Part shown: positions 1-8,913 of the stretch, in pieces
Layout of the letters: every line of letters starts with the position of its first letter
How positions within the stretch are numbered: position 1 is the first letter of the stretch
Assembly (NCBI GenBank): GCA_041739525.1
Contig: JBGSNQ010000131.1
Coordinates: 25,369-89,368, forward strand
Direction of reading: 5' to 3'
Source: DATJGR01 sp041739525
Lineage (GTDB): Bacteria > Pseudomonadota > Gammaproteobacteria > Pseudomonadales > Azotimanducaceae
Length of the DNA stretch: 64,000 nucleotides
The notes under the pieces: generated by a model
Seen by the model: only the letters and a program-made list of their open reading frames with translations
Told to the model about the DNA's origin: nothing
The model's database searches: none
Program-made: the position numbers and the translations under genes

Positions 1-114
1 GACCAGGATATCTGGGACTGGTTTCAACGACGCGCCCTACCTGGCGACGCCGAGTTGCTGGAGATCGTGGAACTGGTGCGTGCGTTCAATGACGGGCACG
101 CCAACAACCGTTGA
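1..114 (+). CDS. sdhE: SdhE (FAD assembly factor 2), C-terminal part only
   Basis: The window opens inside this gene, in frame 1, and 37 codons remain before TGA at 112-114. The visible tail begins DQDIWDWFQRRALPGDAE and continues with an LLEIVELVRAFN helix. This matches the end of the SdhE/YgfY (SdhAF2) family, small soluble helical proteins of about 80-90 residues that promote covalent flavinylation of succinate dehydrogenase. The next gene, a YgfX-like membrane protein, overlaps its 3' end by 26 nt in another frame, the same sdhE-ygfX pairing seen in many gammaproteobacteria. The N-terminal half with the family RGxxE motif lies outside the window, so identification rests on the tail plus context. 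Confidence 0.8.
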   Translation, partial: DQDIWDWFQRRALPGDAELLEIVELVRAFNDGHANNR

Positions 115-502
115 GTGGCGCATCGACTGGCGAACGGGGCGGCTGCGTACGCTGCTCCCGATTTCGGTTCATTCCGTTTCACTGTGGACCGCGTTGGAGT
201 TCGCTCGCGAATGGACACTGGCTTGGATAATGGTGGTCGGCGTGCTGATCAGCGCCGTGCAGGAGTGCCGCACCTGGGTTCGCGAGCGGCGCATTGCACA
301 TAAGCTCACGCTCATTCCGGGTGGAATCGAAGTCGACTCCGCTGCTTGTTATGCCACTCGTGCGTGGTTCGGCCCGCGCTGCACCGCGGTGTGGTTGAGA
401 GCCGCCCGGCAACGAATCCTGTTGTGGGTAGTGCACGGCGAACTGAGCGTCGCCGGTCACGCGGCGCTGCGGCGGCATCTGAAAGCGCTGAAGCTTGCGT
501 GA
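89..502 (+). CDS. ygfX: YgfX-like inner-membrane protein
   Basis: About 137 residues from ATG at 89; GTG at 80, three codons upstream in the same frame, is an alternative start. The N-terminal part holds two hydrophobic stretches, roughly residues 20-35 and 43-61 (the second around WTLAWIMVVGVLISAVQ), followed by a cytoplasmic tail with the small basic/Trp-rich pattern of YgfX (CptA). In E. coli YgfX is encoded with SdhE and has been linked both to succinate dehydrogenase assembly and to toxin-like effects on MreB/FtsZ; which role holds here is unknown. It overlaps sdhE by 26 nt, suggesting translational coupling, and ends 10 nt from the convergent nadB stop. Confidence 0.65.
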   Translation: MTGTPTTVEWRIDWRTGRLRTLLPISVHSVSLWTALEFAREWTLAWIMVVGVLISAVQECRTWVRERRIAHKLTLIPGGIEVDSAACYATRAWFGPRCTAVWLRAARQRILLWVVHGELSVAGHAALRRHLKALKLA

Positions 503-512
503 GGCGCGGCGC

Positions 513-2132
513 TTAGCCCGCTACCGGACGTAGCACATCGAGAGGATCGGCGAAGCTCGGATACAGTACCGTGTCGCGCGCATCGGTCCGCAGTTGCGGA
601 TGATCGAGCGTGTAGTGCAACCCGCGGCTCTCTCGTCGTGCGCGCGCAGAGCGAACGATCAGATCGGCCACGTGAATGAGATTGCGCAGTTCGATCAGGT
701 CGCTGCTGACACGATAGTTGCTGTAGTACTCGTGCACTTCGCGCTTTAGCAGTTCGATGCGATGCATGGCGCGCTCGAGACGCTTGTCGGTACGAACGAT
801 ACCGACGTAGTCCCACATGAACTGGCGCAGTTCGTGCCAGTTGTGCGAGATCACTACGTCTTCGTCGGAGTCTTTGACCCGGCTTTCGTCCCAGTCGGGA
901 ATCGGTGTAGTCGACGCGGGCACAGGGAGTTGCGTTCGAATGTGGTCCGCGGCCGCTTTACCGTAGACGAGACATTCGAGCAGCGAATTGCTCGCCAGGC
1001 GGTTCGCGCCGTGCAGTCCGGTGAAACTCGCTTCGCCGATGGCGTAGAGACCGGGAATATCGGCTGCACCGTTCAGATCGACGACGACACCGCCGCACGT
1101 GTAGTGAGCGGCCGGCACGACCGGTATCGGTTCACGCGTGATGTCGATGCCGAGCGAGGCGCACGTAGCGAAAATGTTGGGGAAGTGCTTCTTGATGAGC
1201 GCGCTCGGCTTGTGACTGATGTCGAGGTACACGCAGTCGGCGCCGAGCCGCTTCATCTCGTGGTCGATTGCGCGCGCGACGACGTCGCGCGGGGCGAGTT
1301 CGGCGCGGGCGTCGAACTTCGGCATAAATCGTTCGCCATCGGGCAGCCGCAATATCCCGCCTTCGCCACGGACCGCCTCCGTGATCAGGAACGACTTCGC
1401 GTGCGGGTGGAACAAACAGGTCGGATGGAACTGATTGAACTCCAGGTTCGCGACGCGACATCCGGCGCGCCATGCCATGGCGATGCCATCGCCGGTCGAG
1501 CCATCCGGGTTGCTGGTGTAGAGGTAGACCTTGCTCGCGCCGCCCGTCGCGAGGATGACGCACGGTGCTTCGAATACCTCGACGTGGTCGGTTTTCTGGT
1601 TGTAAACGTAGGCGCCGACGCAGCGATTGTTCGCGGCACCCAGCTTGGCGGTGGTAATCAGGTCGATGGCCACGTGGTTCGCGAACATGTCGATGTTAGC
1701 CGCCGCGCGTGCTTCGCGTATCAGGTTCGATGAGACGGCGTGCCCGGTGGCGTCGGCGACGTGCAACACGCGACGGAACGAATGGCCCCCTTCCTGGGTC
1801 AGATGGAAGTCACCGCCGTCACGATCGAACGCAACGCCCCAGCGAATGAGTTGAGCAATGGCCTCACGCGCATGACACACCACGTGCCATACGGTCTTCT
1901 CACGACACAAACCCGCGCCGGCGTGCAGCGTGTCCTGCACGTGTTCGTATTCGCTGTCGACGGGGTCGGTGACGGCGGCAATTCCACCTTGCGCCCAGTC
2001 GGTGGAACCGGAGTCGAGTTCGTCTTTGGACAGTACCGCGATCTTCGCGTGAGGAGACAAATGCAACGCCGCAGCAAGCCCTGCAGCACCGCTGCCGATG
2101 ATCAAAACGTCGTGTCTGTTACGTTCTCCCAC
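513..2132 (-). CDS. nadB: L-aspartate oxidase
   Basis: 539 residues, the normal length. NadB oxidises L-aspartate to iminoaspartate with FAD, the first step of de novo NAD synthesis together with NadA. An N-terminal dinucleotide-binding motif IIGSGAAGLAAALHL lies at residues 11-25. The substrate/FAD region includes STDWAQGGIAAV, and the succinate dehydrogenase/fumarate reductase-like signature EGGHSFRRVLHVAD is near residue 115. The C-terminal helical domain has the paired Arg-rich segments of the family. It is transcribed away from rpoE, the same divergent nadB-rpoE pair as in E. coli and Pseudomonas. A possible -10 (TATACT on the minus strand, over 2159-2164) lies upstream, without a clear -35. 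Confidence 0.96.
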   Translation of the reverse strand: MGERNRHDVLIIGSGAAGLAAALHLSPHAKIAVLSKDELDSGSTDWAQGGIAAVTDPVDSEYEHVQDTLHAGAGLCREKTVWHVVCHAREAIAQLIRWGVAFDRDGGDFHLTQEGGHSFRRVLHVADATGHAVSSNLIREARAAANIDMFANHVAIDLITTAKLGAANNRCVGAYVYNQKTDHVEVFEAPCVILATGGASKVYLYTSNPDGSTGDGIAMAWRAGCRVANLEFNQFHPTCLFHPHAKSFLITEAVRGEGGILRLPDGERFMPKFDARAELAPRDVVARAIDHEMKRLGADCVYLDISHKPSALIKKHFPNIFATCASLGIDITREPIPVVPAAHYTCGGVVVDLNGAADIPGLYAIGEASFTGLHGANRLASNSLLECLVYGKAAADHIRTQLPVPASTTPIPDWDESRVKDSDEDVVISHNWHELRQFMWDYVGIVRTDKRLERAMHRIELLKREVHEYYSNYRVSSDLIELRNLIHVADLIVRSARARRESRGLHYTLDHPQLRTDARDTVLYPSFADPLDVLRPVAG

Positions 2133-2291
2133 GCACTGCCGCTCGGATCGGGCGGGCTAGTATAAACCACGGTCTGACGGCAGAATATGCGACCCCCGCA
2201 CTCCCAATCCCCATCGTTGCGTGGTCAGAGCATCGCTCGGTTGCCGTTCGACAACAGCAGGAACCGACCGTTTCGTGAGGAACCGTTAGGC

Positions 2292-2870
2292 GTGGCCAAG
2301 GATACGGACAAGGAACTCGTTCGACGGGTTCAGAAAGGAGACCGGCGCGCCTTTGATCTACTGTTCAGCCGCTATCAGCACAAGATCCACGGGCTCGTCA
2401 GTCGTTACGTGCGCACGCACGACGAGATCGACGACGTCGTCCAGGAAGCGTTCATCAAGGCCTATCGCGCGCTGCCGCGTTTTCGCGGTGAGAGTGCGTT
2501 CTATACCTGGCTCTACCGCATCGCGATCAACACTGCGAAGAACTATCTCGTAGCGCGCAGTCGACGTCCGCCCGATGTCGATGTCGATGTGACGGACGCG
2601 GAACACCTCGACGGCAGCGATTCGCTTCGCGACAGCGAAAATCCAGAGAACAGCCTCACGCGCGATGAACTGGAGCAGGCGATCAACTCGGCCATCAGTC
2701 GATTGCCCGACGATCTGCGCAGCGCAGTAACACTTCGAGAATTCGATGGTCTAAGCTACGAACAAATTGCCGAGATCATGGATTGCCCCGTCGGTACGGT
2801 GCGTTCGCGAATATTCAGAGCTCGCGAAGCCATCGACGATCGTATACGTCCATTGATTGGTTCTCGTTGA
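2292..2870 (+). CDS. rpoE: RNA polymerase sigma-E (extracytoplasmic stress sigma factor)
   Basis: 192 residues from GTG 2292. The frame stays open upstream to 2187, but the family N-terminus (xxxDxxLVxRVQxGDxxAFDLL) aligns with VAKDTDKELVRRVQKGD, so this start is preferred. Region 2 contains VQEAFIKAYRALPRFRGES and TWLYRIAINTAKNYL; region 4 contains LSYEQIAEIMDCPVGTVRSR with its helix-turn-helix. RpoE directs the envelope-stress regulon and is held inactive by RseA, encoded next. The rpoE-rseA-rseB order and the downstream periplasmic protease match the Pseudomonas algU-mucA-mucB-mucD type of locus. An imperfect 18-bp tandem duplication spans its stop codon. No convincing autoregulatory GGAACTT-type promoter was found upstream. 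Confidence 0.93.
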   Translation: MAKDTDKELVRRVQKGDRRAFDLLFSRYQHKIHGLVSRYVRTHDEIDDVVQEAFIKAYRALPRFRGESAFYTWLYRIAINTAKNYLVARSRRPPDVDVDVTDAEHLDGSDSLRDSENPENSLTRDELEQAINSAISRLPDDLRSAVTLREFDGLSYEQIAEIMDCPVGTVRSRIFRAREAIDDRIRPLIGSR

Positions 2871-2890
2871 GTGATCGGCTCGCGTTGAGG
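2855..2890 (+). repeat. Imperfect 18-bp tandem duplication at the rpoE stop
   Basis: Two adjacent 18-nt units, 2855-2872 and 2873-2890, agree at 14 of 18 positions. The first unit encodes the end of RpoE, including its TGA; the second lies in the rpoE-rseA spacer. The duplication copies a TCTCGTTGAG/CTCGCGTTGAG stop-codon segment. Confidence 0.6.
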
Positions 2891-2909
2891 AGGGTGGGTT
2901 TCAAGCATC

Positions 2910-3491
2910 ATGTCTGAGCAGCTCAAAGAGTCACTGTCGGCCGTCATGGACGGCGAGGCAGACGAATTCGAAATTCGGCGTGTGCTGAACGAAGCGGAAA
3001 ACGATCCCGACTTGCGCGGTGTTTGGGAACGTTATCACCTCGTGCGCAGCGTAATGCGCGGCGAAGGTCGCACGCGAAGCGCAGATCGTTTGAGCGCGCG
3101 GTTCTGGACCGAGATCGATGCGGTCGACGAAGCACCCGTCAGCAACACATCAGAGGTATCGGCCGACAAACCGCGTTCGATCTGGACGACGTGGGGACAG
3201 CGAGCAGCAGGCGTTGCCGTTGCGGCAGGTGTCGCGGCCGCCGTGGTCATCGGCTATCGCGGCAATGAATCGTCAACAGCGCCGCCGGCACAGGTTGCTG
3301 TAGTAGCGCAGCCTGTACCGGGTAACCTGATCGCGCAGTTCGACGATGAAATCGGTCGCCAGACGATGCCCCCAGCGCTTGATCTGCAGCGTGCGCACGC
3401 TTACATGCTGCACCACGCCCACCACGTTGCACTGAACAATCGAAGTGTCGTGCCATTCGTCAAGGTTGCCGCGTTCGAATCGACGAAATGA
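2910..3491 (+). CDS. rseA: Sigma-E anti-sigma factor (RseA/MucA family)
   Basis: 193 residues. The N-terminal ~60 residues (SLSAVMDGEADEFEIRRVL ... WERYHLVRSVMRGE) form the cytoplasmic RseA_N domain that clamps RpoE. A single transmembrane segment spans about residues 97-115 (RAAGVAVAAGVAAAVVIGY). The periplasmic C-terminal part has the RseA_C-like Gln/Pro-rich stretch and the conserved end ...AYMLHHAHHVALN...VPFVKVA. In the family, envelope stress triggers stepwise proteolysis by a site-1 protease and then RseP (encoded at 37114), freeing RpoE. Its stop overlaps the start of rseB (ATGA), indicating coupled translation. Confidence 0.9.
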   Translation: MSEQLKESLSAVMDGEADEFEIRRVLNEAENDPDLRGVWERYHLVRSVMRGEGRTRSADRLSARFWTEIDAVDEAPVSNTSEVSADKPRSIWTTWGQRAAGVAVAAGVAAAVVIGYRGNESSTAPPAQVAVVAQPVPGNLIAQFDDEIGRQTMPPALDLQRAHAYMLHHAHHVALNNRSVVPFVKVAAFESTK

Positions 3492-4489
3492 GATTCGTGT
3501 CCCTTCCGTTTTTTTTCCTGTCACTCGTCATGGGAGTGTTGCTTGCGGTTCCCGCGGCGGCTGAAGAGCGCACGCCCGCGCAGTGGCTCGACCTGATGAA
3601 CCGCGGCTTTCTCGAATCGAGCTACGACGGCATCTTCAGCTACTTCAGCGGCGACGATCTTTCGACATTGCGCGTCGTGCATACCGTAACCAAAGGCGTT
3701 CAGCGTGAACGCCTCGTGCATCTGAACGGGGCGCCGCGCGAAATCGTGCGCACCGGCGACGAAGTCGAGTGCATCCTGCGACCCGGGGACGAAATTCTCG
3801 CGCTCGAAAGCAGCATTCCTTCGGGACCGTTCGCGCGCGCCTTCTCGCGCGCGTTCGAAGGTGTCTCTGACAACTACACGCTGTCGCTGCACGGCACCGA
3901 TCGGGTGGCCAATCGCGATGCGATTCGCCTGGCGGTGGTGCCACGCGACACCCAACGCTACGGCTTCCGTTTGTGGCTCGATCAGGAAACGGGCTTGCTG
4001 TTGCGGTCGGAACTGGTCGACATGAAAGGCACGAAGCTCGAGATCTTTCAGTTCGCCACATTGAAAGTCGGCGGGCCGATCACCGAGCAGGACCTCGCGC
4101 CGGAGTCGGGTGCGGGTGCGCTTACGAGCCATCTGTCGCTAGACGCTGCAACGCCGACCGAATCGCGGAAGGCAAACTGGCATGCGGAGTGGGTTCCTGA
4201 CGGTTTTACGATGGCATCGTGGGACATTCGGCGCACCCCCAGTTCGCTGAAACCCGTGGATACGTTGATGTACTCCGACGGTCTCGCGGCATTCTCGGTG
4301 TTCATCGAAGACATGCCGGAGTCGGGCGCAAACGCACTGATCTCGCGCAGCGGGGCAACCGTTGCGGTTTCCGAGGTGGTGGCCGGTGGTCCGCAGGACG
4401 CGGTAAATCACCTGGTGACCGTCGTCGGGGAGATCCCGACCGATACCGCACAACGCATCGCGCAGTCGATCCGATACGTTGCCCAATGA
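3488..4489 (+). CDS. rseB: Periplasmic sigma-E regulatory protein RseB/MucB
   Basis: 333 residues. A signal peptide with hydrophobic core PFFFLSLVMGVLLAV is followed by an Ala-rich cleavage region near residue 25 (PAAA|EE). The mature protein has the two-domain RseB layout: an N-terminal LolA-like lipid-binding fold starting WLDLMNRGFLESSYDGIFSY, then a smaller C-terminal domain with WVPDGFTM. RseB binds the periplasmic tail of RseA and shields it from site-1 cleavage until displaced by misplaced lipopolysaccharide. It overlaps rseA by 4 nt. The third E. coli partner, rseC, is absent; 213 nt of apparently non-coding sequence follow before the protease gene. Confidence 0.92.
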   Translation: MRFVSLPFFFLSLVMGVLLAVPAAAEERTPAQWLDLMNRGFLESSYDGIFSYFSGDDLSTLRVVHTVTKGVQRERLVHLNGAPREIVRTGDEVECILRPGDEILALESSIPSGPFARAFSRAFEGVSDNYTLSLHGTDRVANRDAIRLAVVPRDTQRYGFRLWLDQETGLLLRSELVDMKGTKLEIFQFATLKVGGPITEQDLAPESGAGALTSHLSLDAATPTESRKANWHAEWVPDGFTMASWDIRRTPSSLKPVDTLMYSDGLAAFSVFIEDMPESGANALISRSGATVAVSEVVAGGPQDAVNHLVTVVGEIPTDTAQRIAQSIRYVAQ

Positions 4490-4702
4490 CGCACGCTACG
4501 GCGCGCGGCTCGACCTACCGCCGCAACGGATCGCAAGTTGGGTTGCCGGTGCCGACGCGCCATACTGCGCGCCGCGCTTTGCGGGCACGCGGTTCCACAA
4601 GACGGCTATGCTGATCACGGGGCGACGTCGTTGAACCAAGCGGTTCCGCTGCGGTCCGATGCGCGGTCCGGTCTCTTCACCCATGGGAAAATCGAGAATT
4701 TC

Positions 4703-6151
4703 ATGAATACCGTTCTTCTGGCGCGACGCCTCAACGCTCTGCTGGGTGCTGCGGCACTGGCGTGGGCCTTGTTGGGTGGCACCACGGCGGCAGCGAAGGA
4801 ACTGCCGGACTTCACCGGGCTGGTGGAGAAATATTCACCGGCGGTCGTCAATGTCAGTACTACTCAGAAGCGCGACCGGCTCGGCGACGGAAGCGGCGGC
4901 AATCCCGACATGGACGAATTCTTCCGGCGCTTCTTCGGCCCCGAGGGGCGCGGTCCGCAGGGGCCGGATGGCGGCGGCGGGGCGCCGTTCGGTCAGCGTC
5001 GATCGCTGGGTTCGGGCTTCATCATTTCGGCGGAAGGCTACGTCCTCACCAACAATCACGTCGTCGAAGACGCGGACGAGATCGTCGTACGTATGAACGA
5101 TCGGCGCGAACTCGTTGCCACGCTGGTCGGTTCCGATCCGCGCTCGGACCTCGCACTATTGAAGGTGAACGCGGCCAATCTTCCAGTGGTCAAGCTCGGG
5201 CATTCGAACGGGTTGAAAGCCGGTCAGTGGGTGCTGGCGATCGGCTCGCCGTTCGGGTTCGACTATTCGGTAACCGCGGGAATCATCAGCGCGATCGGTC
5301 GCAGCCTTCCGACCGAGAACAACGAGAACTATGTGCCTTTCATTCAGACCGACGTCGCCATCAACCCGGGCAACTCCGGGGGACCCTTGTTCAACCTCGA
5401 CGGCGAAGTGATCGGGATCAACTCGCAGATCTACACGCGATCGGGCGGCTTCATGGGTGTTTCGTTCGCGATTCCCGTGGATGTCGCGCTCGACGTGGTG
5501 GATCAGTTGAAAGCGCATGGCAAGGTGTCGCGCGGCTGGCTGGGCGTTGTCATTCAGGAGGTCAATCGCGATCTGGCGGAGAGCTTCGGCCTCGACAAAC
5601 CCTCGGGCGCGCTTGTCGCACGCGTGATCGAGAACGGTCCTGCGGCCAAAGCCGGCTTGCACGAAGGCGACATCATTCTCGAGTTCAACAGCCAGCGCGT
5701 CGATCTGTCTTCGGATCTGCCGCACTTCGTTGGTCGCGCGCATCCGGGCAGCGAAGCACAGCTGGTCATCGTGCGCGCGGGTAAACGCGAAACGCTCAAC
5801 ATCGTCGTTGGCGAACTCGCCGCGCTGGACGAAGGTCAGGTCGCTTCCGCCGGGCCGGGTGCGACGCCGGTGCCGTCGAGAATCGGCGTCGTGGTGGAAG
5901 CGTTGACCGATCCGATCCAGCAGCGCGCTGGTGTCGATCATGGCGTGCGTGTCGTCGAAGCGAGCGGCCCGGCGGCGGAAGCCGGCATCCGGGAAGGCGA
6001 TATCGTGACGCGCCTCAACAATCAGGAGATCGACTCACCCGAGACGTTTTCGAAGGTAGTCGATTCGCTGACACCAGGACGCTCCGTACCGGTGCTGATC
6101 GTGCGCGGTACCGCGCCGACGTTCCTGGCGCTGCGCGTCCCTTCCGAATGA
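4703..6151 (+). CDS. mucD: Do-family periplasmic serine protease/chaperone (DegP/MucD-like)
   Basis: 482 residues from ATG 4703. An open frame extends back to 4538, but its first 55 residues are not a signal peptide, whereas the protein from 4703 begins with a classical one (LLARRLNALLGAAALAWALL, Ala-rich cleavage near residue 31). The catalytic triad is visible: His119 in TNNHVVED, Asp149 in SDPRSDLALLKV and Ser225 in NPGNSGGPLF. Two PDZ domains follow, around residues 265-360 and 385-475. A Gly-rich LA loop (about residues 58-100) precedes the protease core. The family degrades or refolds misfolded envelope proteins. Its position right after rpoE-rseA-rseB parallels mucD in the Pseudomonas algU cluster. 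Confidence 0.9.
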   Translation: MNTVLLARRLNALLGAAALAWALLGGTTAAAKELPDFTGLVEKYSPAVVNVSTTQKRDRLGDGSGGNPDMDEFFRRFFGPEGRGPQGPDGGGGAPFGQRRSLGSGFIISAEGYVLTNNHVVEDADEIVVRMNDRRELVATLVGSDPRSDLALLKVNAANLPVVKLGHSNGLKAGQWVLAIGSPFGFDYSVTAGIISAIGRSLPTENNENYVPFIQTDVAINPGNSGGPLFNLDGEVIGINSQIYTRSGGFMGVSFAIPVDVALDVVDQLKAHGKVSRGWLGVVIQEVNRDLAESFGLDKPSGALVARVIENGPAAKAGLHEGDIILEFNSQRVDLSSDLPHFVGRAHPGSEAQLVIVRAGKRETLNIVVGELAALDEGQVASAGPGATPVPSRIGVVVEALTDPIQQRAGVDHGVRVVEASGPAAEAGIREGDIVTRLNNQEIDSPETFSKVVDSLTPGRSVPVLIVRGTAPTFLALRVPSE

Positions 6152-6274
6152 TAGGAAATGGAATGATCTGAATTTGCCGCGGCGCCGCATCTCCTTCGGG
6201 GTGCGGCGCATGGCAACGGTTTGCGCAGATGAGATACACTCCGCGCCGCCGCAAATACCCCGCAGCTCATTTAC

Positions 6275-8074
6275 GTGTCGTCCATCGAGCACATTCGCAA
6301 CTTTTCCATCATCGCCCACATCGACCACGGAAAATCGACCCTCGCCGATCGGTTGATTCAGTTGTGTGGTGGACTGACCGAGCGCGAGATGGCGGAGCAG
6401 GTGCTCGACTCGATGGACATCGAGCGCGAGCGCGGCATTACGATCAAGGCGCAGAGCGTGACGCTCTACTACGACGCGCTCGACGGCCGCCGCTATCAGC
6501 TCAATTTCATTGATACGCCCGGCCACGTCGACTTCAGTTACGAGGTGTCGCGTTCGCTCGCCGCATGTGAGGGCGCATTGCTTGTGGTCGATGCCGCGCA
6601 GGGTGTCGAGGCGCAATCGGTGGCCAACTGCTACACCGCAATCAACCAGGGTCTCGAAGTGATCCCGGTGCTGAACAAAATGGATCTGCCGCAGGCAGAG
6701 CCCGAGAAGGTGGCGACGGAAATCGAAGAGATCATCGGGCTCGACGCGAGCCAGGCGCTACGCGTCAGCGCGAAGACCGGCGCCGGCATTCCGGAATTGC
6801 TGGAGCAGCTCGTCGCGAAGGTGCCGCCGCCGCAAGGCGATCCCGATCGTCCGTTGCAGGCACTCATCATCGACTCGTGGTTCGACAACTATCTCGGCGT
6901 AGTCTCGCTGGTGCGCGTCGTGCACGGTCGGATATCGAAAGGCGACCGCATCGTCGTCAAGTCGGTCGGCCGTACGCAACTGGTCGACGGCGTAGGGTGC
7001 TTCAGCCCGAAGCGGACCGAACGCGAATCGCTCGGTGCCGGCGAAGTCGGTTTCGTGGTGGCGGGGATCAAAGAGATCCGCGGTGCGCCGGTGGGCGACA
7101 CGATCGTCTCGTTGGCGCATCCCGATACCCCGCAGCTACCCGGCTTCGCGAAAGCCAAGCCGCAGGTGTATGCCGGGTTGTTTCCCGTCAACGGCGAGGA
7201 CTTCGAGGACTTCCGCGATGCACTCAGCAAGCTGACGCTGAACGACGCATCGTTGTTCTACGAGCCGGAGAGCTCCGACGCGCTCGGGTTCGGATTCCGG
7301 TGCGGCTTTCTCGGCATGCTGCACATGGAAATCGTGCAGGAGCGCCTCGAACGCGAATACAACCTCGACCTGATCAGTTCGGCGCCGACGGTTGTGTACG
7401 AAGTGCTGACGCGCAGCAACGAGGTTCTGTCGGTAGACAATCCGTCGCGACTGCCGGATGCGGGCCGCATTGCCGAAATGCGCGAACCCATCGTGTCGGC
7501 GAACATCCTCGTTCCGCAGGAATACCTGGGCAACGTGATCGGTCTGTGTACCGAACGACGCGGCATACAGAAGTCTCTGCAGTTCTCGGCGAACCAGGTG
7601 TCGGTGCACTACGAAATGCCGATGAGCGAAGTGGTGATGGATTTCTTCGATCGCCTGAAATCGGTCAGTCGCGGTTTCGCCTCGCTCGACTACAACTTCG
7701 AACGATTCGAAGCCGCCGATCTCGTGCGGCTCGATATTCTGATCAACGGCGATCGGGTGGATGCGCTTGCGATGATCGTGCACCGTGCGCACGCCCAACA
7801 ACGCGGTCGTCAGTTGACCGAGAAGATGAAGGAGCTGATTCCGCGGCAGATGTACGACGTCGCGATTCAAGCTGCGATCGGCGGCCAGATCATCGCGCGT
7901 ACCACCGTGAAGGCGTTGCGCAAGAACGTCACCGCCAAGTGCTACGGCGGCGACGTCACGCGTAAGAAGAAACTGCTCGAGAAACAGAAGGCCGGTAAGA
8001 AACGTATGAAGCAGCTCGGGCGAGTGGAGATTCCCCAGGACGCATTTTTGGCAGCGTTGCGGGTCGATCGCTGA
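6275..8074 (+). CDS. lepA: Elongation factor 4 (back-translocating GTPase LepA)
   Basis: 599 residues from GTG 6275, full family length. G-motifs: AHIDHGKST (G1), DTPGHVDF (G3) and NKMDLPQAEPE (G4). The order is GTPase, EF-Tu-like domain II, two EF-G-like alpha/beta domains, and the LepA-specific C-terminal domain ending RKKKLLEKQKAGKKRMKQ with the conserved VEIPQDAFLAAL. LepA binds ribosomes and affects initiation or 30S biogenesis and elongation under stress. Its TGA overlaps the lepB ATG (TGATG), the conserved lepA-lepB arrangement. Confidence 0.97.
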   Translation: MSSIEHIRNFSIIAHIDHGKSTLADRLIQLCGGLTEREMAEQVLDSMDIERERGITIKAQSVTLYYDALDGRRYQLNFIDTPGHVDFSYEVSRSLAACEGALLVVDAAQGVEAQSVANCYTAINQGLEVIPVLNKMDLPQAEPEKVATEIEEIIGLDASQALRVSAKTGAGIPELLEQLVAKVPPPQGDPDRPLQALIIDSWFDNYLGVVSLVRVVHGRISKGDRIVVKSVGRTQLVDGVGCFSPKRTERESLGAGEVGFVVAGIKEIRGAPVGDTIVSLAHPDTPQLPGFAKAKPQVYAGLFPVNGEDFEDFRDALSKLTLNDASLFYEPESSDALGFGFRCGFLGMLHMEIVQERLEREYNLDLISSAPTVVYEVLTRSNEVLSVDNPSRLPDAGRIAEMREPIVSANILVPQEYLGNVIGLCTERRGIQKSLQFSANQVSVHYEMPMSEVVMDFFDRLKSVSRGFASLDYNFERFEAADLVRLDILINGDRVDALAMIVHRAHAQQRGRQLTEKMKELIPRQMYDVAIQAAIGGQIIARTTVKALRKNVTAKCYGGDVTRKKKLLEKQKAGKKRMKQLGRVEIPQDAFLAALRVDR

Positions 8075-8886
8075 TGGATCTCGATTTCCCACTGATCCTG
8101 AGCTGGGCCGTCATCATCAGCGGCGTCATCTGGCTCGTTGACGTAGTGGCGCTCAAGCCGCGCCGTGTTCGCGCCGCGGAGGCGTATCGCGCCGCCGCCG
8201 GCAAGAGTCAGAGCGAGGACGCCGCCGATCAGATTCTGAAAGAACCGTTGCTGATCGAATACGCGCGATCGTTCTTCCCGGTGCTGCTGCTCGTACTGGT
8301 GCTGCGCAGTTTCCTGTTCGAGCCATATCAGATTCCGTCGGAGTCGATGGTACCGACGCTCGAAGTCGGCGACTTCATCCTGGTGAACAAATACGCATAC
8401 GGCATTCGGTTACCCGTGCTCGGTACCAAGCTGTTCGACGTAGGCGAGCCGCAGCATGGCGACGTGATGGTGTTCGTTCCGCCGCACGAACCGCGCTACT
8501 TCATCAAACGGGTCATCGGTGTGCCGGGCGATCACGTGCGATATCAGGACAAGGTGCTATACATCAATGGCGAGCGCGTGCCGCAGGAATTCATCGATCA
8601 GGTGATGGTCGATGGTCGGCCGTACATCCAGATCTACGATGAGGAGCTCGGCACTCATACCCACCGGATCTACAGGTATCCTGGTAGAGCCGAGCGACCG
8701 CAGGAATGGACGGTGCCGGATGGACACTACTTCATGATGGGCGACAATCGTGATCGCAGTGACGATAGTCGTCGTTGGGGATTCGCCGCGGATGCCAAAG
8801 TCGTCGGCAAAGCGGTAGCCGTGTGGATGCACAAGGAACCGGGTCTGCACTGGCCGACGTTCGCGCGCAACGGTTGGATCAACTAG
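8074..8886 (+). CDS. lepB: Signal peptidase I
   Basis: 270 residues. Two N-terminal membrane segments, about residues 6-27 and 67-81, flank a short basic cytoplasmic loop. The catalytic dyad is Ser91 in PYQIPSESMVPTL and Lys145 in RYFIKRVIGVPGD. The later family box GHYFMMGDNRDRSDDSR is present. The enzyme cleaves Sec/Tat signal peptides on the outer face of the inner membrane. It is translationally coupled to lepA by a 1-nt overlap and is followed by a DUF4845 gene and rnc, the usual order in this part of the Gammaproteobacteria. Confidence 0.96.
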   Translation: MDLDFPLILSWAVIISGVIWLVDVVALKPRRVRAAEAYRAAAGKSQSEDAADQILKEPLLIEYARSFFPVLLLVLVLRSFLFEPYQIPSESMVPTLEVGDFILVNKYAYGIRLPVLGTKLFDVGEPQHGDVMVFVPPHEPRYFIKRVIGVPGDHVRYQDKVLYINGERVPQEFIDQVMVDGRPYIQIYDEELGTHTHRIYRYPGRAERPQEWTVPDGHYFMMGDNRDRSDDSRRWGFAADAKVVGKAVAVWMHKEPGLHWPTFARNGWIN

Positions 8887-8913
8887 TGTCACGACACTGA
8901 GCGGAGGTTCGAG

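Noticed and set aside
762..1733. 323-codon plus-strand frame opposite nadB
   Set aside because: Antisense shadow of a well-supported gene in GC-rich DNA; no domain-like features.
4538..4702. 55-codon N-terminal extension of the Do-type protease, or an rseC remnant
   Set aside because: The extension lacks a signal peptide, while the ATG at 4703 begins one; no RseC-like Cys pattern is seen in any frame.
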